From Lucifuga dentata (lineage: Eukaryota; Chordata; Actinopteri; Ophidiiformes; Bythitidae): a stretch of DNA of 64,000 nt. Shown piece after piece: positions 44,577 to 58,828 of the stretch. The notes under the pieces are model-generated. The model did not search any database. It was not told the origin of the DNA and was given only the letters and a program-made list of their open reading frames with translations. How positions within the stretch are numbered: position 1 is the stretch's first letter; every line of letters begins with the position of its first letter. The stretch covers positions 238,012 to 302,011 of the forward strand of contig VXCM01000811.1 in assembly GCA_014773175.1 (NCBI GenBank). The letters are read 5' to 3'. The position numbers were made by a program, and so were the translations under genes.

Positions 44577-47500
44577 GTAATCCTCCTGTGAAGATTTTAA
44601 TTATTTATTTTATATGTGTCCATAAAATGTGAGTAAATATTCTTTAACAGTGCTGAACTTTGTGAATTTTGACTGTAAAAACATCTTACTAGAAGTTTGA
44701 CAGTTCTCTGTTTCTATTTTTCTGTCTTTTTTGCTCTTTCTACTTTCCTCTTGCTGCTGTTGAACCTTTGAGGTGATTGTTCTTTGTTCTGGTGATCTCC
44801 ATACTTGTGGTCATCATTAATAAAGAAAATTCCTTCTGTCAGCCAGCGAAGTATAGCATTTATTAGCGACATGCATCATTACCAGCCTTGAGTCAATTAC
44901 CATGTAAATCAGCATCCAGAGATTGATATGTAGAGCTTTCACCCAGTGTTGGATGCTTATTGATAAGTATCACTACATTTGATAAACGCCACTCATATGG
45001 CATTTTAATCAGGGTAAATCAAAACAAGAAATGTATTGGAAAATACAACATAATCTATAATAGATTATTGGTTAAAGAAGCATGTTGCTGTGCTATAACT
45101 ACACTGTTGCAATAACTTAATGTTCTACACTCGCAGTGACTTCATTTCATTATTACTATTATTATGCCATCATTGCTTTGGGAGATGATTTGACAGCATC
45201 AGTCCAGCTAAATGAGTCAGGCTTTTATTAACATAAATCCCACTGTGCTTTGCAGTTTAAAAATGCTTGACTCCGCACCTCAAACAGGGAAGCCGTTCAT
45301 GAATAATTAAGCAGATTTTCTGTGCACTAGGATGATGTCATTGTTGCAGGGTTGCTGGATGATGTCACTGGGAGACATGATTTCATCTCTGAATTTTAAA
45401 TGTATAGTTGCTGCTGCTGTCAGCACATGATCACTAAGATCACTGAAGCTCACAATTTAACCCAGTTTTTACATGTAGTAGGCTCCTGAATCCCTTTAGA
45501 GCAGATCAAGAGTTCAGAAAAGGAATTACCTCATAAGACATGAGTACTGGTTTTAGGCAGTTGTTACTCTTTTCTTAAGACTCCCTAGAATCCACAGTAT
45601 TTTGTCTTTATGCCTAAGGCTGGTTGGTTGAATCATTAAAAATGTCTGCCTTAGTTCAAGATCAAAATGTAAATCCCGTTGCCTTTTTAATTTGGCATTT
45701 CTAGATACTAGAGCAGACATCATCTTTAGTGCAATAAACCACTGCAAGCAACTCCACCCCATGAAGTAAAGCATCTCATTTATCAGAATGTGCTTACAGC
45801 TGTGCATAAGTGGAAAAAGTGATATATGGTGTGAATGTCAGAAATCTCAAAGCAGGCCCTGAAGCTTTATGTCCTCTGAGAGGGCTGTATGGAGGTTACT
45901 AAGCAGTAAAGGGCAAATTAATGCAGCTAGTGAAGCTACTTAAAAGGTTCCATATTATGCTTCGATTAACTGTCCTGAAACCTTAATTTCGTCTTTTACT
46001 TCTTGAACATGTTGACGTCAGTGTGAAACACGTTACAGTTTACCTGCCTACATTTAAAAAACAGCACCTAAAACTGCCTATTTTTACTCCATATGCACAG
46101 CAGTGCTGCAGCAAGAGAGAGTAGAAGTCAGTCAATGTGGTTTTTGCATATTGAAGCATTACAAATGTTTTGAAATAGACCCATAAATGAAAATCAGAAC
46201 ACTACAGAACAATGCAGCAATTTGTATAATATTTTCTCTTTAAAAAAAAAAAAAAAAAATNAAAAAAAAAAAAAAAAAAACTTGGACTTGATCTGGTGTT
46301 GCCAGGATATTGTAGTGCAACATCACTTGGTAAGAATAGTTGGGTTTGTTAGTTGGTTTTGTAACTAAGACAAATGTTTGTGAACAATCCGTCCATGATC
46401 AGACTTGCTATAGATGAATTTCATTCTTTTCTACCAACAAAGTATATAGAGCACAGCAGGTATGTGACTTATTGTTTGTCACAGCTGTCATAGTATCAAG
46501 CAACTGCAACAAAATGACCCCACTGCCACTTCTCCTCTGCCTGGTATCACTCTGAAGCTGGCCACTTTCTCCATGTTTCAGAGTCGTCACAGTATGACAG
46601 ATGAACGTGTTGTGGCAGGTGAGGCACTGACCCAGAGCAGCCTGTTTAACTGCTGGAAATTTCAGTCCATATTTTCTGGAATATGTTCCATTTCACCACT
46701 TCTTCCTTCAATTTTGTGCTTTTCAAATTAACATTATCAAATTAACATTATCAAATTAGCTTTTTCCAATTTTACAGCACATGCACAGTGATTTTCTCAG
46801 TGTTTCCCATTATACCACAACGATTTGTCTTATTAAGCTCAGTGTTTTTGTGTTAGTGGAAGGTCTGTATTAGACATTCTCTGCCTTATTTTCACTGGCG
46901 TCACGCCCAGGCTCATACTATGAAGACTCCTGTTTTTGACTGGCCAAACCTCTGTAGTCTGCTGCTACAGTGAAAGAAATCTTTCAACCAAGGCCTGTTG
47001 AACAGGGGAAAACTTTACTAACGTGGTAAAAGTTGACCAAATTCTTCAAAAATCTATCTGTGCCTGTTTGCAAGAGTGTTTCTCTCATCTCAGCTTAGAC
47101 AAACTCAGTATGAACCTGAGTTTGAGTGAAACATTCCCGTCTTTAATATAGAGAATTTCATAATGATATAAGCAGTCGCGTGTGCTGACGAAGTTTGAAG
47201 TTGATGTCTTTTCCAGAGCACAGCTGCATCCGATTGTAACATTAAAGCTAAGGTTGCTAAAATACAAGCTGATGCTGCATTTGTCATAAGTTTTGGTTAA
47301 TGCAGTCCATGTCTATGAAATAAAACTGGCCAATCAGAATAATAAAACCTGCTGATGTCTGACATTCTGAGATCTGAGAGAAAGTAATGGGAGATCAGAG
47401 ATTTTAACCATAAACAGGTGAACTGAATGTTAGCTGTAAGGTGCAAGCAAGGAGCATAAAAACCTGAATATACAAGCAAGGGGGAGGGGTTATAGTCTGA

Positions 47501-47805
47501 CATTAGCTAGATGTCCCTGAAGAATCTGTTGACATGTTGCATTTAATGTCACAAGTTACTCATTTTCCTCTTTACTTCTTTCCAGTCACCTTTCTTGAAG
47601 CCAGCATCTAATGGCCATTAAATGAACAGCATCAAGACAGTTCTGCATTAGCTTCCACATTTGGCCATGGTGGTTACTGATTGAATTAGGCAATTAAAGT
47701 TAATGAGTGTTTAGGTTAAATTTTAAGTTAATGTTTGGTTTAGAAACAAAAGCTTTGACCAAAATTATGAAACTCAAACAAATTGGGTAGAGCTATATTA
47801 ACCCT

Positions 47806-47819
47806 CCACTTGGTGGCAG
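47806..47819 (+). promoter_or_regulatory. CTCF-like motif (one mismatch)
   Basis: CCACTTGGTGGCAG differs from CCACNAGGNGGCAG at one position. Confidence 0.3.
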
Positions 47820-48420
47820 AAAAATAAAACAAGCTAACACCGTCCTGGCATTGCCTAATACATTTTTTTCGATAACGTTACCAAACTATTGCTTACTTAC
47901 ACATTCAGCAGACACAGAGCAACATTAGCATCCCACTGGATGATAATATGTTTCTGTCCACTTGATGAATGCAAGTTGAATATTCAGTCTTATTTTTAAA
48001 TATTTTTTTAGCTGTTTTGGTCCCCACCAATTCCTGAGAAAAATATTTGGGTTTTTAGCTGCAATTTTCTCAGTTTCATCAGTTTTGGTCGCTAACGTAC
48101 AGCTTTTCACAGCTTTTGTGATGGAAACAGCAGCTAGAAATAGGATGGATGGCTGTAAAACCAAAAGAATGACCTAAAAAGAGGCTAAAAATTCAGAAAA
48201 TTTTGAAAAACTTAGAACTATGACTGACCCTTTCATATTATACATTGTCATTTGATTCAGTGTTTTTTATGGAGTCTCTTCTTCAGTTAATTATTTCATG
48301 GGAAAATATGTTTCTCTGTCTTGGAATAGGTGCATTTTTACAAAAAGTTTGCTCTTTTACAAATTTTCCTGAGACAAACCAGTCTTTTTCCACTTTTCTG
48401 TGGCTGTTTATTGAATTAAC

Positions 48421-48423
<3 letters not shown>

Positions 48424-48459
<36 letters not shown>

Positions 48460-48460
48460 N

Positions 48461-48494
<34 letters not shown>
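48424..48494. repeat. Poly-A tract, N, then (GA)n
   Basis: About 36 A, N at 48460, then roughly 16 GA units. Confidence 0.9.
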
Positions 48495-48500
<6 letters not shown>

Positions 48501-49040
48501 TCAAGTTAGCACGTGCAAATTACCAGATGTAAAACAACATTAAAAACAGACAAACCTCTCACTATTTCACCCTCTCCCTCACTTTCCCCTCTAACTTTTC
48601 TCATTAGCTTGCTGTGTTCCATCTCTTTTTTTTCCCTCCTCCTGTTTTCTTTCTCTCTTGGAGGTCTGAATGTGTGTCGCAACAAGGAGCTGAACTGAGG
48701 GTCGTGTGAGCACAATACAACAATACGCACACCCAACCAACGCAACGCATGTGTGTGTGTGTGAGTGTGTGTGCTTAGCAAAAACAGCCTGAGTGTGCAA
48801 GTTGCAGGTCTCAGAGCTTTAGCAACAGAGCTGTAGGGTGTAGATTTAATGGGTCTTATTAGTGACAGGACTCGTCAGTTGGCACAAACACAAACCTAGA
48901 ACACACACAGCTGGATTATTGCGATTTGTGTGTATACTGGACAGTATCTGGTGCTGACAACCACAAAGTTTGGAGATTGCAGGGTAACTTAACATCAAAA
49001 ACCAAATTAAATGGCCTGTGGGGCGAGATTCCCACTCATC

Positions 49041-49043
<3 letters not shown>

Positions 49044-49096
<53 letters not shown>
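49044..49096. repeat. (GT)n microsatellite ending at an N
   Basis: About 26 units, then N at 49097; true length unresolved. Confidence 0.9.
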
Positions 49097-49216
49097 NCTC
49101 TTGACGACACCCCCCCGTCACTAAAAGTAATCAATTATTAACAGCTGAGTTTGGGGGATTTCCAGCCCAAAAATGAGAAATGAAGGAAGCAAGTAAGAAG
49201 TAATAAGGAAGGACCC

Positions 49217-49242
49217 TAAGGAAGGAAGGAAGGAAGGAAGGG
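49217..49242. repeat. (GGAA)n microsatellite
   Basis: Six GGAA units within a longer purine-rich stretch. Confidence 0.85.
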
Positions 49243-49686
49243 AAAAAAAATAATGAAAGAATAGTAAGTTGAAATGTAATGAATGAAAGAAGGAATGAAG
49301 GAATAAAAGAGCCATGGTTAAAAAGCAGGGAAAGAAGAGAGGACATAAAAAGTGAAGAAACAAAAGAAAGAAAGATCAAACACAAGATGACATTATTCAA
49401 ATCTTATTATCTTCATTTTGAACCGTTAATCTGCAAAGTAATGCCGCCTTTAAATGTAGAAGGAAAAAGCTATATTTTACTCTATAATGTAGTTGCCACA
49501 TAAACACACACTTTGAAGGCGTGTGTGTATGTGTGTGTAACAAGATGTGATGAAATGTCAGCCTCATAAGTGTGTGCTTGTTCTGTGCACTACCATAACC
49601 ACACTATCAAAGCACGATGGAGTTACTCATGAAACCACAATCATGGCCTCTCCCTGGATATGTTCTCCACCTTGTTCCTGCATGTG

Positions 49687-49723
<37 letters not shown>
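49687..49723. repeat. (CA)n microsatellite
   Basis: Pure CA tract of about 18 units. Confidence 0.9.
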
Positions 49724-49727
<4 letters not shown>

Positions 49728-51284
49728 CGTGTCCTGTTCTGTCACTTATTCCACAGCTAGTAGTCTGTGATCATTGACTCACACAAACACACTCACACAC
49801 TTTGCTCCTTCGACAGAGAAATAAAATTATAAGCGAGTACCTCTCTTTCTTTTTTTCGTCTCTTTCATCGCCTGGAGAAAACAAATCTGGAAAAAATTAG
49901 AGAGAGAGAGGCTGAAAGAGAGAAAGTGCTTCAGTGTCCCACACTGAGCTTGTGCGTCATCAGATTTTATTATCTAAAACCTAGTGAGCCATTCAGCCAG
50001 CATATTAGAGTTTCAGAGTCGAGAAAACTGATGATGATCAAAATAGTGTTACATCACCTGGATTCTGATTTGTGATGCTTTAAAACCAGTTCCAAGTTTG
50101 TGGGAATCAAGGAATTAAGGGATTCCAATCAATGTGGCTTCCATTAAACATCACTGGTATTGGTGTCACCCTTCAAAACCCCATGGTGATGAATCTGGTA
50201 TATTACACACACATTTAAGATGGAGTCATACAGGAAGCACCCTAAAGCACAGATCCCGTACCTCCAAATGTATACCTGTCTGGATAGATGGCTTGTAGAA
50301 TATCTCAGCGACAGTAAAAGGATATGAAGAGAGCAGAAGTGATGACACAGAAGATAATGTTAAAACAAGAGACCTTGTGATGCTCAGACTTCTACATAAC
50401 ACCCACCCATCACCATTCCGCTATTTCCCACTAGTGTCTGAATTCAAATTGTTTTCATTCAGCGCCAACTCACAGCATTAGCTCTGTCCCAACAGCCATA
50501 TCTGCCTGTACTTTAATGTCTCAAGAATTACGGCATGAAAGTTCTCAGGTCATAAAAACAGGCAGGAAGAAGCCTGAATCACAATATTTGATGACATCTC
50601 AATTCAGAAAAAGCAAAGTGTACTTTTATATTTTTCTGAATGAAAACACTCCATCTGCTCTTTGTGGCTCAAACTTCCCTGATACAGGAAATGGAAACTC
50701 TCATATTGTAGCGTTTATTTTCTGTTCTGGTTTGAGTTATTTGCTACCTGCAGCCACTAAATAATGGACAACTTGCTAAGCATTTAAGAGCTGACATTAA
50801 GCAGTCACTGTATGTTTTTCAAGCTGATTTGACCTCGATTTGGTTGATCTGGTCCCAATTCATTTTAGTCTAACCAAATTTCCACCCGACCCACGGCTGT
50901 CAGACATGCTGTGTAAGCGGGGATCCAATGTTGAGTTTTACTGCCGGATCGAGGCTGGCTGTTAGACGATTGAATGGATTGCTGACATGTCAAAAATTTT
51001 GTCAGACGGCAGATCCAGTTAGTGCTAAAAAGGTATCCGAGTGTTCCTGCATGAGTGGAGCCCTCTACTAACAACAAAAAGCAATCAGCAGAGCGTGTGG
51101 ACAGAAAGTGGACTGAAAAACTGAGAGCAGATTAATAGATCTGTGGCAACAAAGCAGAATGATGCAAAGTAACTCTATCTGTCGCTGGGTCTGTGCAATA
51201 CAACATTTAGATTTGATGTTGTTGTCGATTGTGATACATGTTATATGTTACTAATGGATTGTGTTGTGATATATGTCATGGATG

Positions 51285-51378
51285 TTTTGTGTGGCAACTT
51301 GTAGTCCAGAACAAATTTCCCCATGGGAACAATAAAGTATATTCTATTCTATTCTATTCTATTCTATTCTATTCTATC
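51285..51378 (+). repeat. 3' end of a LINE with (TATTC)n tail
   Basis: GAACAAATTTCCCC and AACAATAAAGTAT directly precede eight TATTC units. The AATTTCCCC..AATAAAGTAT block with a short tandem tail is the usual 3' end of a fish non-LTR element. Confidence 0.55.
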
Positions 51379-53902
51379 TTAGAGAAAGTACCTTCTTCTT
51401 CATTTTCTCTTTTTTAATCCTTTCGTTTCCTCTTCTTCTTAGGTTAACACTTTACCGTCCTCTACATTGTGGATTATGCGTAGTTGGGTACAACCATCTT
51501 TTTTTCAATGAAACTTTATTGGATTTGTTCACAGACAAAGCCAAATGGAGGTTCTGTTTAAACTTACACTAAATACCTCGGTCGGGCGTATAGACTGTAC
51601 AGTAAGCGAAGGCTTTCACCGTGAAGGATGGTTGATTCACTCATGCAGTGTGAGATATTGTAACACACATGATCACTGGAAGTCATACAATGTCTGCCTG
51701 GCTTTAAACAGAGTACAAACAGATCGACAGACATTGTGGATAGACAGACAGACAGAGGACACATATGGCTCCTAATGGCAGAGAAGTGCTTTGTCTTTGC
51801 TTTGTGACATAGTTTTGTTGGTCCAAGCTTTCCATTCCTGCCACATAATGCACCTTGATCTGTCCGGTGACCTATAAATATCCAACAAGCACTCAGTCAG
51901 AAATGTGCGTGTGTACAGTGTACGCATACACATATGCATTAGTACACTTGTGTGTTCAGGAAAAAAATTTCATGTTTTCAAATGAAATATGTTTCCTGTA
52001 AACACAAAACAGCACATAATGAAAATTACATTATTAAAGTAGAGTGCAAAAAGAGGACTAGTGAGAGATAATGGAATGCTAATAGGAAAAATAATGACAG
52101 AAAATGAAAAAAGTAAAGAAAATGCACACTGAATGAGCCAAACTGGAATTTCATTTCATAATGTAGATCTTTTCACCAATAGTATTTTTTATACATAATG
52201 ATCTTTTCACCAATTGTACTTTTTATAAGTGTTCCTGGAAATTTACACTCCTTTAATATCAACAACATTCCTATTAATAACTAAAAACAACAACAACAGA
52301 GGCAAAATACTGCTGAGGAATCCACAGCTCTGCTCAGAACATTTGTCACAATGTGCTAATTACACTTGTGGATGTTGTGGACCAAGCCTGGTGAATCACA
52401 TCAAAACAAGCAGGTAGATGGAAAGTGGGCTGAAATGGACATCAGCGTACTGTACAAAACACAAACACACATGTACACACATCTGACTGACACACGTGGT
52501 CTGCTGGGTCAAGCCAAGTCAAGTCAGGTTGATCGTATTTGTAGAGCCCAGGACGTTCACATGCACGGTAAAACATTCATTTTACTCAGATTAAGGCAAT
52601 AAGTTGTTGTTTTAACATCATGTAAACATCATAATTAGATTGAAATCAGCATGAATTGAAGTAAGATTACTCAGAGCAACAGAGTTTGATTATTGATTGT
52701 ACATCAATTTATTCAAGCATGGAAACGATAAAGTCGTAGTAAGCCAGTGTCATGTAAAAGTCATGTAAAAATAATCGATTAAAGAAATAAAAAATCGCCC
52801 TGATATCTGAACTGAAGAAAAGTGACGCTGTAGAAGGAGTGCAGCGGAAAGACAACGAGATAGAGATAAAGTACTGAGAAAAAGAGAAGAATGATGGAGA
52901 AAGGAAAGAGGGGGAGGAAGTTTGATGTTTCTGGACAGAAAAGTTTTTAAAAAGATTGAAGACAGAAATGCAAGGTCAAACTTTCAGTGTGTGTCAGTCA
53001 TCATTTCTGACATCAAACTAAGCAGAACAAGAACTACAATTAGTCAGCCTCAATCAGTGTGGGCAACGCAGAACACATTAACCTCACAGCCTTTGTTACT
53101 TTGAAATGCTAAAATGACAATAAATAAGAAACCTTGCATACTCACCAACTGCCTCACACCACCAGATCTCCAGAAGTCTCAGACAAAAAATAAAGATACT
53201 GAAGTTTTCCCTTCAACTTGTATCCTGAACGGTAGCAGATGCAAACTTGGAGGCGACATTTCCAGCACAAAACGTGGAGAGAGTTTTATCTGAAGCCAGG
53301 AGTGTTTGCTGCACAGAGTTACAGATACCAGCACACCTCTTCCTTGTTGGTCTCCAGGCATGAGAAGCTATTTCTGATCCAGAGAGTCAGAATACACACC
53401 AATCACTCCCAACGAGGGCTCGCATACCTGGCCAACCATATGTGCATTGGTACTTATGTGTATATATGTGTGTGTGTGTGTGTGTACATACTGTGTGCAT
53501 GTGCTGAAGCTGTGGATACAATGGGATTTCAAAGATCCATGAGTTGTAACTAAGCCTATCTCTAATTTAGTTTGGGGGAGGAGAGGAGGGGTGTGTGGCT
53601 ATATGTGTTTGTGTGTGTTCGTATCGTATGCAAGGGATGACATTTGATCCCATAACACCTCTGACGCACTCTAGCCAAGAATTGCCTCCAGGATCCAATT
53701 CAGTTCCATTTTCAGCACCTCCCTCCCTGATCCACGCAGATCCTCAGCAGGTCAGACAAACCCATGGAAAACCACCAAAGCATGTCACGCAAATAACTGG
53801 AAACCAAACTGGAGCAAGTATATTTTTTAAACCTGTCAGCTTAGCTAACACAACAGAAGACATAAATCCTCAAGATGAACCTGCCACAAAGTACATTTAT
53901 TC
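51379..53902. other. Intergenic, no gene recognised
   Basis: Contains the 34-nt tandem repeat and a short AAGTCAAGTCAGGTT stretch at about 52510 that may be a relic of the repeat found at 56328. Confidence 0.5.
52166..52229. repeat. Imperfect tandem repeat, 34-nt period
   Basis: GATCTTTTCACCAAT and the next 15 or so bases occur twice, starting at 52166 and 52200, with a few differences. Confidence 0.8.
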
Positions 53903-54130
53903 ATACCAGTGATTTTGCAATTTTTGAGCCCAATAAATACAAACAGTACACATTACATTACTACAAATCATTTTCCAAAACATACTGCTGGAGTGGTAAA
54001 GATTAGAATTGTTTTTCCTACCTTCCAGATTGCCATTGGTTTCTGCTCATTCCAGTACACGATAAAAGTCAACTTGTAGAGGTTTGAAATATGCGTGAGA
54101 CAAGTAAACCATTCTAGCAAAAATGATGTC

Positions 54131-54163
<33 letters not shown>

Positions 54164-54527
54164 GGTCAAAGTTACTTAATTTAACAAGTCCAACATGAAT
54201 AAAAGTCCTAACCGAATACAACAAGTCCTACATAGAATAAAACATTTATCTCCACTAGGGAATATAGTCCCAGGAAAAGACAGCTTTTTACAGCAGAATT
54301 AAAAATGACCATGCCTTCTACATTTGGATGTATGTGTTATCAGGTGAAATATTGAATTTTAAGGTGGGCGTACCATCTGAACATTTGATTTTGGAAGGAG
54401 ATTTGGAAAAAAATAACAACAAAACTATAATATAGTTTTATGTTTAGAAAATTGGTTGTCAGTAACACAGCATGCAGGCAGCATTTATGGGCTCAAACTT
54501 GCAAAATCACCGGTATGGTTCTTTAAG
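53903..54527 (-). mobile_element. Long-inverted-repeat element, copy C
   Basis: Same blocks as 30668-31253 in reverse orientation: ATACCAGTGATTTTGC at the left, GCCATTGGTTTC, a poly-T centre (54136-54163), AAGGTGGGCGTA, GTTGTCAGTAAC, then GCAAAATCACCGGTATGGTT at the right. Both ends are flanked by AAGTACA, a possible target duplication. Confidence 0.65.
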
Positions 54528-56327
54528 TACAGTTTTGATCAGTACTTGTTCATGTTATTTTTGCATTTATTTGACAGCTGTAACAACTAGTTACTTTAAG
54601 ACTTAAATTCAACATATGATTGACCCATGAAATATTACTGTTGTCAGCTAAAAAAAACCTCTGTATTTCAGCCTGATTTCACATCAATCAGATACTGCAT
54701 TTTTAAAAATGATCTCAGATCAGGAAAGAAAATGGAGAATAGAGAAAAATGTCTTGTATCTCCAAATTTAAGGACATTTCATTCTAAAATTTTAATTTTT
54801 CCTTTATAAATTAAAAAAAAAAAAAAGATAGAGTTCATCTTCCACCCTGATATTCAGATGGACCCCAAAGAAGAAGCAGCTAAGTATAGATGTGAAGGTA
54901 GAAACAACCTACCCTATCAACAACCACCCCATTTTAGAACCCCATAAAAAAATATCTATGAAGTTATTATTATAGTGCTATTGTTATTTTCCACAGCTGC
55001 CATTGAATCTAACCAATGCCTGTAAAGTGGCAGATCCAATGGGAAATCTTCTATTTTTACCCTGCCGGTACCTAGCTACTAAAATCTGCTGGCCGCAGCA
55101 GAGTTTAGAAGCTGACCTCCATGATATTTTGATTTGGAAACACATAACAGGTTTAAATCTTCACATGGCAACACTATGATGAGTTTACTTTTTACTAGAA
55201 AGTATGAGTTTATGTTTTTATGTAAAATCTAAAGTTCAGACCTTCCTTGCAACTTTAATTGTGACTCTACAAATGATATGATAGTAAATGTCAGACTGCT
55301 AAAGCTCTTCAAAATGGTACCTTTTTGTAGATTAACTGCATTAAAGCTAGTATTTTCTGATCTAATGATCACCTAGACTATGCGGCAGTTTAGAGGATGA
55401 TGGTCCTGTTTTCCTTTCTTCAGCTTTCCTGATGTTCACCACTTGGAAGGAAGCAATACAACAGAACTGCAAAAAAAAAAACAAAAAAAACACACATCAG
55501 AACAATACCCTTTATTGCATCACACAGAACAACAACATGTTGCAGATGTTTAGTTTCGCTGTTGGATGTCAGAGAAAGTTACAGCAGCAATACAAGTTAA
55601 AAAAAAAAACCCTCAGCTTCAGCAGTTTCAAAGCCACAAGTCTTCACATCAAATCAAATCACGTCTTAAATCTAGAATACATTATGTTCTGAAGTATCAG
55701 TCAGCCACTTCAGGTAGATGGACTCTGCTGATGCTTCCAAAAGCACAAAATGTTTTAGTCAACAACTCTCATCAACTCCAACATCTCTGTCCAAATCAGA
55801 GTTTCCTCTCTCACTACATGTTCCTCATCACAATAACAGAAACCCATTTACAAAGAGCTTTGAGAAAAAAAAACAAAATCACATCATCAGTGACATCCAG
55901 CTACTGCATTTTGAGGCCAAAGAGCACTTAAGCAAACATGAAATCTGACAAAACATATATACAATAGATTCAGTGTTCCTGCCTCTAAATCTGAGCTGAT
56001 CAGCATAAGCAGCATAACCTGCAGCAACAGACTTTAAATTGGTTTGCTCTAACTGTGTAGCTTCTTCACTCTTAGGCAAGCAGCCACCATAATGGAAGCT
56101 ACATCAAATGCCTCCTTACACAGGCGGTGACACAAACTGAATTGTCTGAGCCAAACAAAAAGGCGTTGCTTTTATAGTCGACGTTAGAATGAAAAGTAAT
56201 ATAAATACATTTAATATCTTTCATTCATACTGGAAATAGAAAGTATCCAGAAGTATACGATTCATTTGTAATTGCAAATCGGCTGACTCAGCTCAGTGGG
56301 AAGACCAACTCTATTAATGTGAAGACT
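54528..56327. other. Intergenic, no gene recognised
   Basis: AT-rich with short poly-A runs; no feature identified. Confidence 0.5.
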
Positions 56328-56640
56328 GATCAAGTCAAGTTTGTTTTTATCACCCAATATCACATACATTGTCTGAAAGGGCTTTACAGGCTTACACATC
56401 AACAGTTCCTGACCCAGCCCAAGCTCTCTGACAAAAATGGCAGAAACCTCAGGAAAGGCAATTCAAAAAGAGGTTCTCTCTCCTCAAACAACCAGGTGTT
56501 CAATAGAATGTAGCTGGGGAAGCAGACAAATTACAAAGACATAAAAGTAATGAAACATTACAGGAAAATACAGTATAAAACAGCAAATAAGCCATCAATC
56601 TGAAATCATAATCACAAAGATTCTGGTGACTGGGCCAAAC
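56328..56640 (+). repeat. Decayed fish interspersed repeat
   Basis: TCAAGTCAAGTTTGTTTTTA, CAATATCACA, GGGCTTTACAGG, GGCAGAAACCTCAGGAAAGG and TACAGGAAAATACAGTATAA appear in the order known from a very common percomorph repeat. Strongly diverged. Confidence 0.6.
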
Positions 56641-58773
56641 CTCCTCAGCTGGCTCCTTTAATGCAAAGGAGCCACAGTTCTACTCCTTCCCTCCTAATGT
56701 CTGTGCGATACTCTGGGGAGGAAAATCATTTCAGCCATTTATATCCACGATCTCATTCTTTCAATTGCTACCCAGAACTAACAATTATTGGTGAGAGTTA
56801 GCAAAATGAGGTCCCTTCCTGTTTAACAAATTGCTTACATAAAGTATAATATGACAAAGATTATTTCATTCTTTTGGAATTCAATTGATAATCCATATTC
56901 TTTGTGTTCAGTTTTGATAGAAAACTAAACTGACACTGTCTCACCATAACACACAATACAACTCAAAAACTGAATCAACCACTGAATCGTTACCAGAAAT
57001 AGTTTCCAGCCATATTATACATGAAAACATGTTATTGCATAGTGTTCCCACTGACTGAGGAGGCTATCTGACAGAATGCTGATTTAACTTCCTAATGAGT
57101 TCCCATGCAGGATCAGCAGCGTCTCCGGGGTCATGAACATCCGTTTCCAACCAGTCCGCTGACTTTCACACACACACAACCACAGTACACTGAGAATGTA
57201 TTAGGAAGCAAAAAGTAAAGTTTGCTTTTGTTTGTGATCATCTATTTCTAAGAACACACATACTTTTCCAGAAGAATCCAGTCTGAGTGCCGCTGGAGCA
57301 TTTAGGGGTTCAGTGACTTGCTCATGGGCACTTAGACAGGCATTATTTGTTCTCTTTCTACAGAATAAAAACAATATTTTCTTGGTTAAAATTGTCATGT
57401 TTGTCATTTTGGGACTGTATACAAATGGGTCTTAAATTTATTCATAATTTTATTTATTTTTCTTTATTTTTTTTTAAATTTAAACTCTCCAATTTAAATT
57501 CAGTGTTTTTTCTGCAAGCATTCAAGAGATTAAAATAACTAAACAGGGCTTTAAGTTATGTTGGAAGTTAGTATGAGGACAAAGTCCAGATGGTCCCTGG
57601 TCCTCATCTGGACCAACTCCACTGCATTTCTAGTGAACTTGCTTCAGCACATTCCCTGATAACACACCCCTGCTGAAAACACAATGTTCCAGTGATGATG
57701 TTTTTCACTATTTACATGGCCATGCACAAGAAATGTACCAGTGCCAATTATAATTTAATAAATCATTTAAATCCGATAAAATTAAATAAATGCACTGGAC
57801 ACTGTTTCAGGTGTAAATGGACACAGAAGAGACAGGAGGGTTATAGTCAAGCATCTTCTCTCCTGTTTTGCATGCTCTTCTGAAATGAGACACTTATTGG
57901 TAATGATTTTCCTCAGAGCTGTAATGATTCACTGATATTTATGGTTTTAATTTTATTTTATCAATGCTAAAATGTTGAACACAGATATAAAATATGTATT
58001 CGATTGAAAGCAGGTGAGATTTCCTGAATCTCCTGAAGTTGCAATCATACAAAATTAGTTTGTTTCCCACTTATATATTGAAAGAAATTGATTTTTCACT
58101 CAACGTCAGTCAGATTTATTGGTAGAAATTAAACATGGGCTGATCAGAAAAGGAAGACAATGTTTTCCTGTTAGACTCTTTACATGGCAGTACTCATAGC
58201 CAGCACTAATACTTGGCTTGCATGAACAAATTATTTAAGACAGGGGTCTTGTGTCATGACATAAACCCCAAAGTAGACATTTGGTACATTCAGTACCCAG
58301 GAAGTTTATCCCTTGGATGTAATCTAGGATTCTTCTCAGGAATTCCCTATTACTTATTTATGGTTTGTTGAACTGCTGTCTGGAGTTTATAGCGAGACTA
58401 AAAACTACAGTGAATCCAATAAATCCTGTGATTCTACTGATGATGCTAGTCATCGTTACATCATCCATGAGACAATTTCCACTGATTTAAATTATTACCA
58501 TAATAAACTGTTACGTTTATCTGAACCCCTTAAAACTTCGTTATGACCCATCAATGTCCTCAGACCATCGTTCATTCAAGCATACAATAAACATATAACA
58601 GAAATATTAATACAAACATATTATTCCCATTATTGTTATTTTCACACACATCTTGAGATAGTCGTGATGCCCCTTAAACTTAACACACACACACAGCAAT
58701 GCATAACTGTGTGCAAACTGCAGCTCCCATTGGTAACATAATGTTCCTGGATGATTTTATTATTTTTTCCTTT

Positions 58774-58775
<2 letters not shown>

Positions 58776-58826
<51 letters not shown>
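58776..58826. repeat. (GT)n microsatellite
   Basis: Pure GT tract of about 25 units. Confidence 0.9.

Positions 58827-58828
<2 letters not shown>

Larger units (their letters stand above)
43371..48423. other. Intergenic, no gene recognised
   Basis: Includes a cluster of CRE-like sites (43849-46020), poly-A with N at 46261, a duplicated AAATTAACATTATC (about 46726-46757) and a CTCF-like motif at 47806. ORFs are short and unconvincing. Confidence 0.5.
48495..51284. other. Intergenic, simple-repeat rich
   Basis: Contains GT, GGAA and CA tracts listed separately; no gene recognised. Confidence 0.5.
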
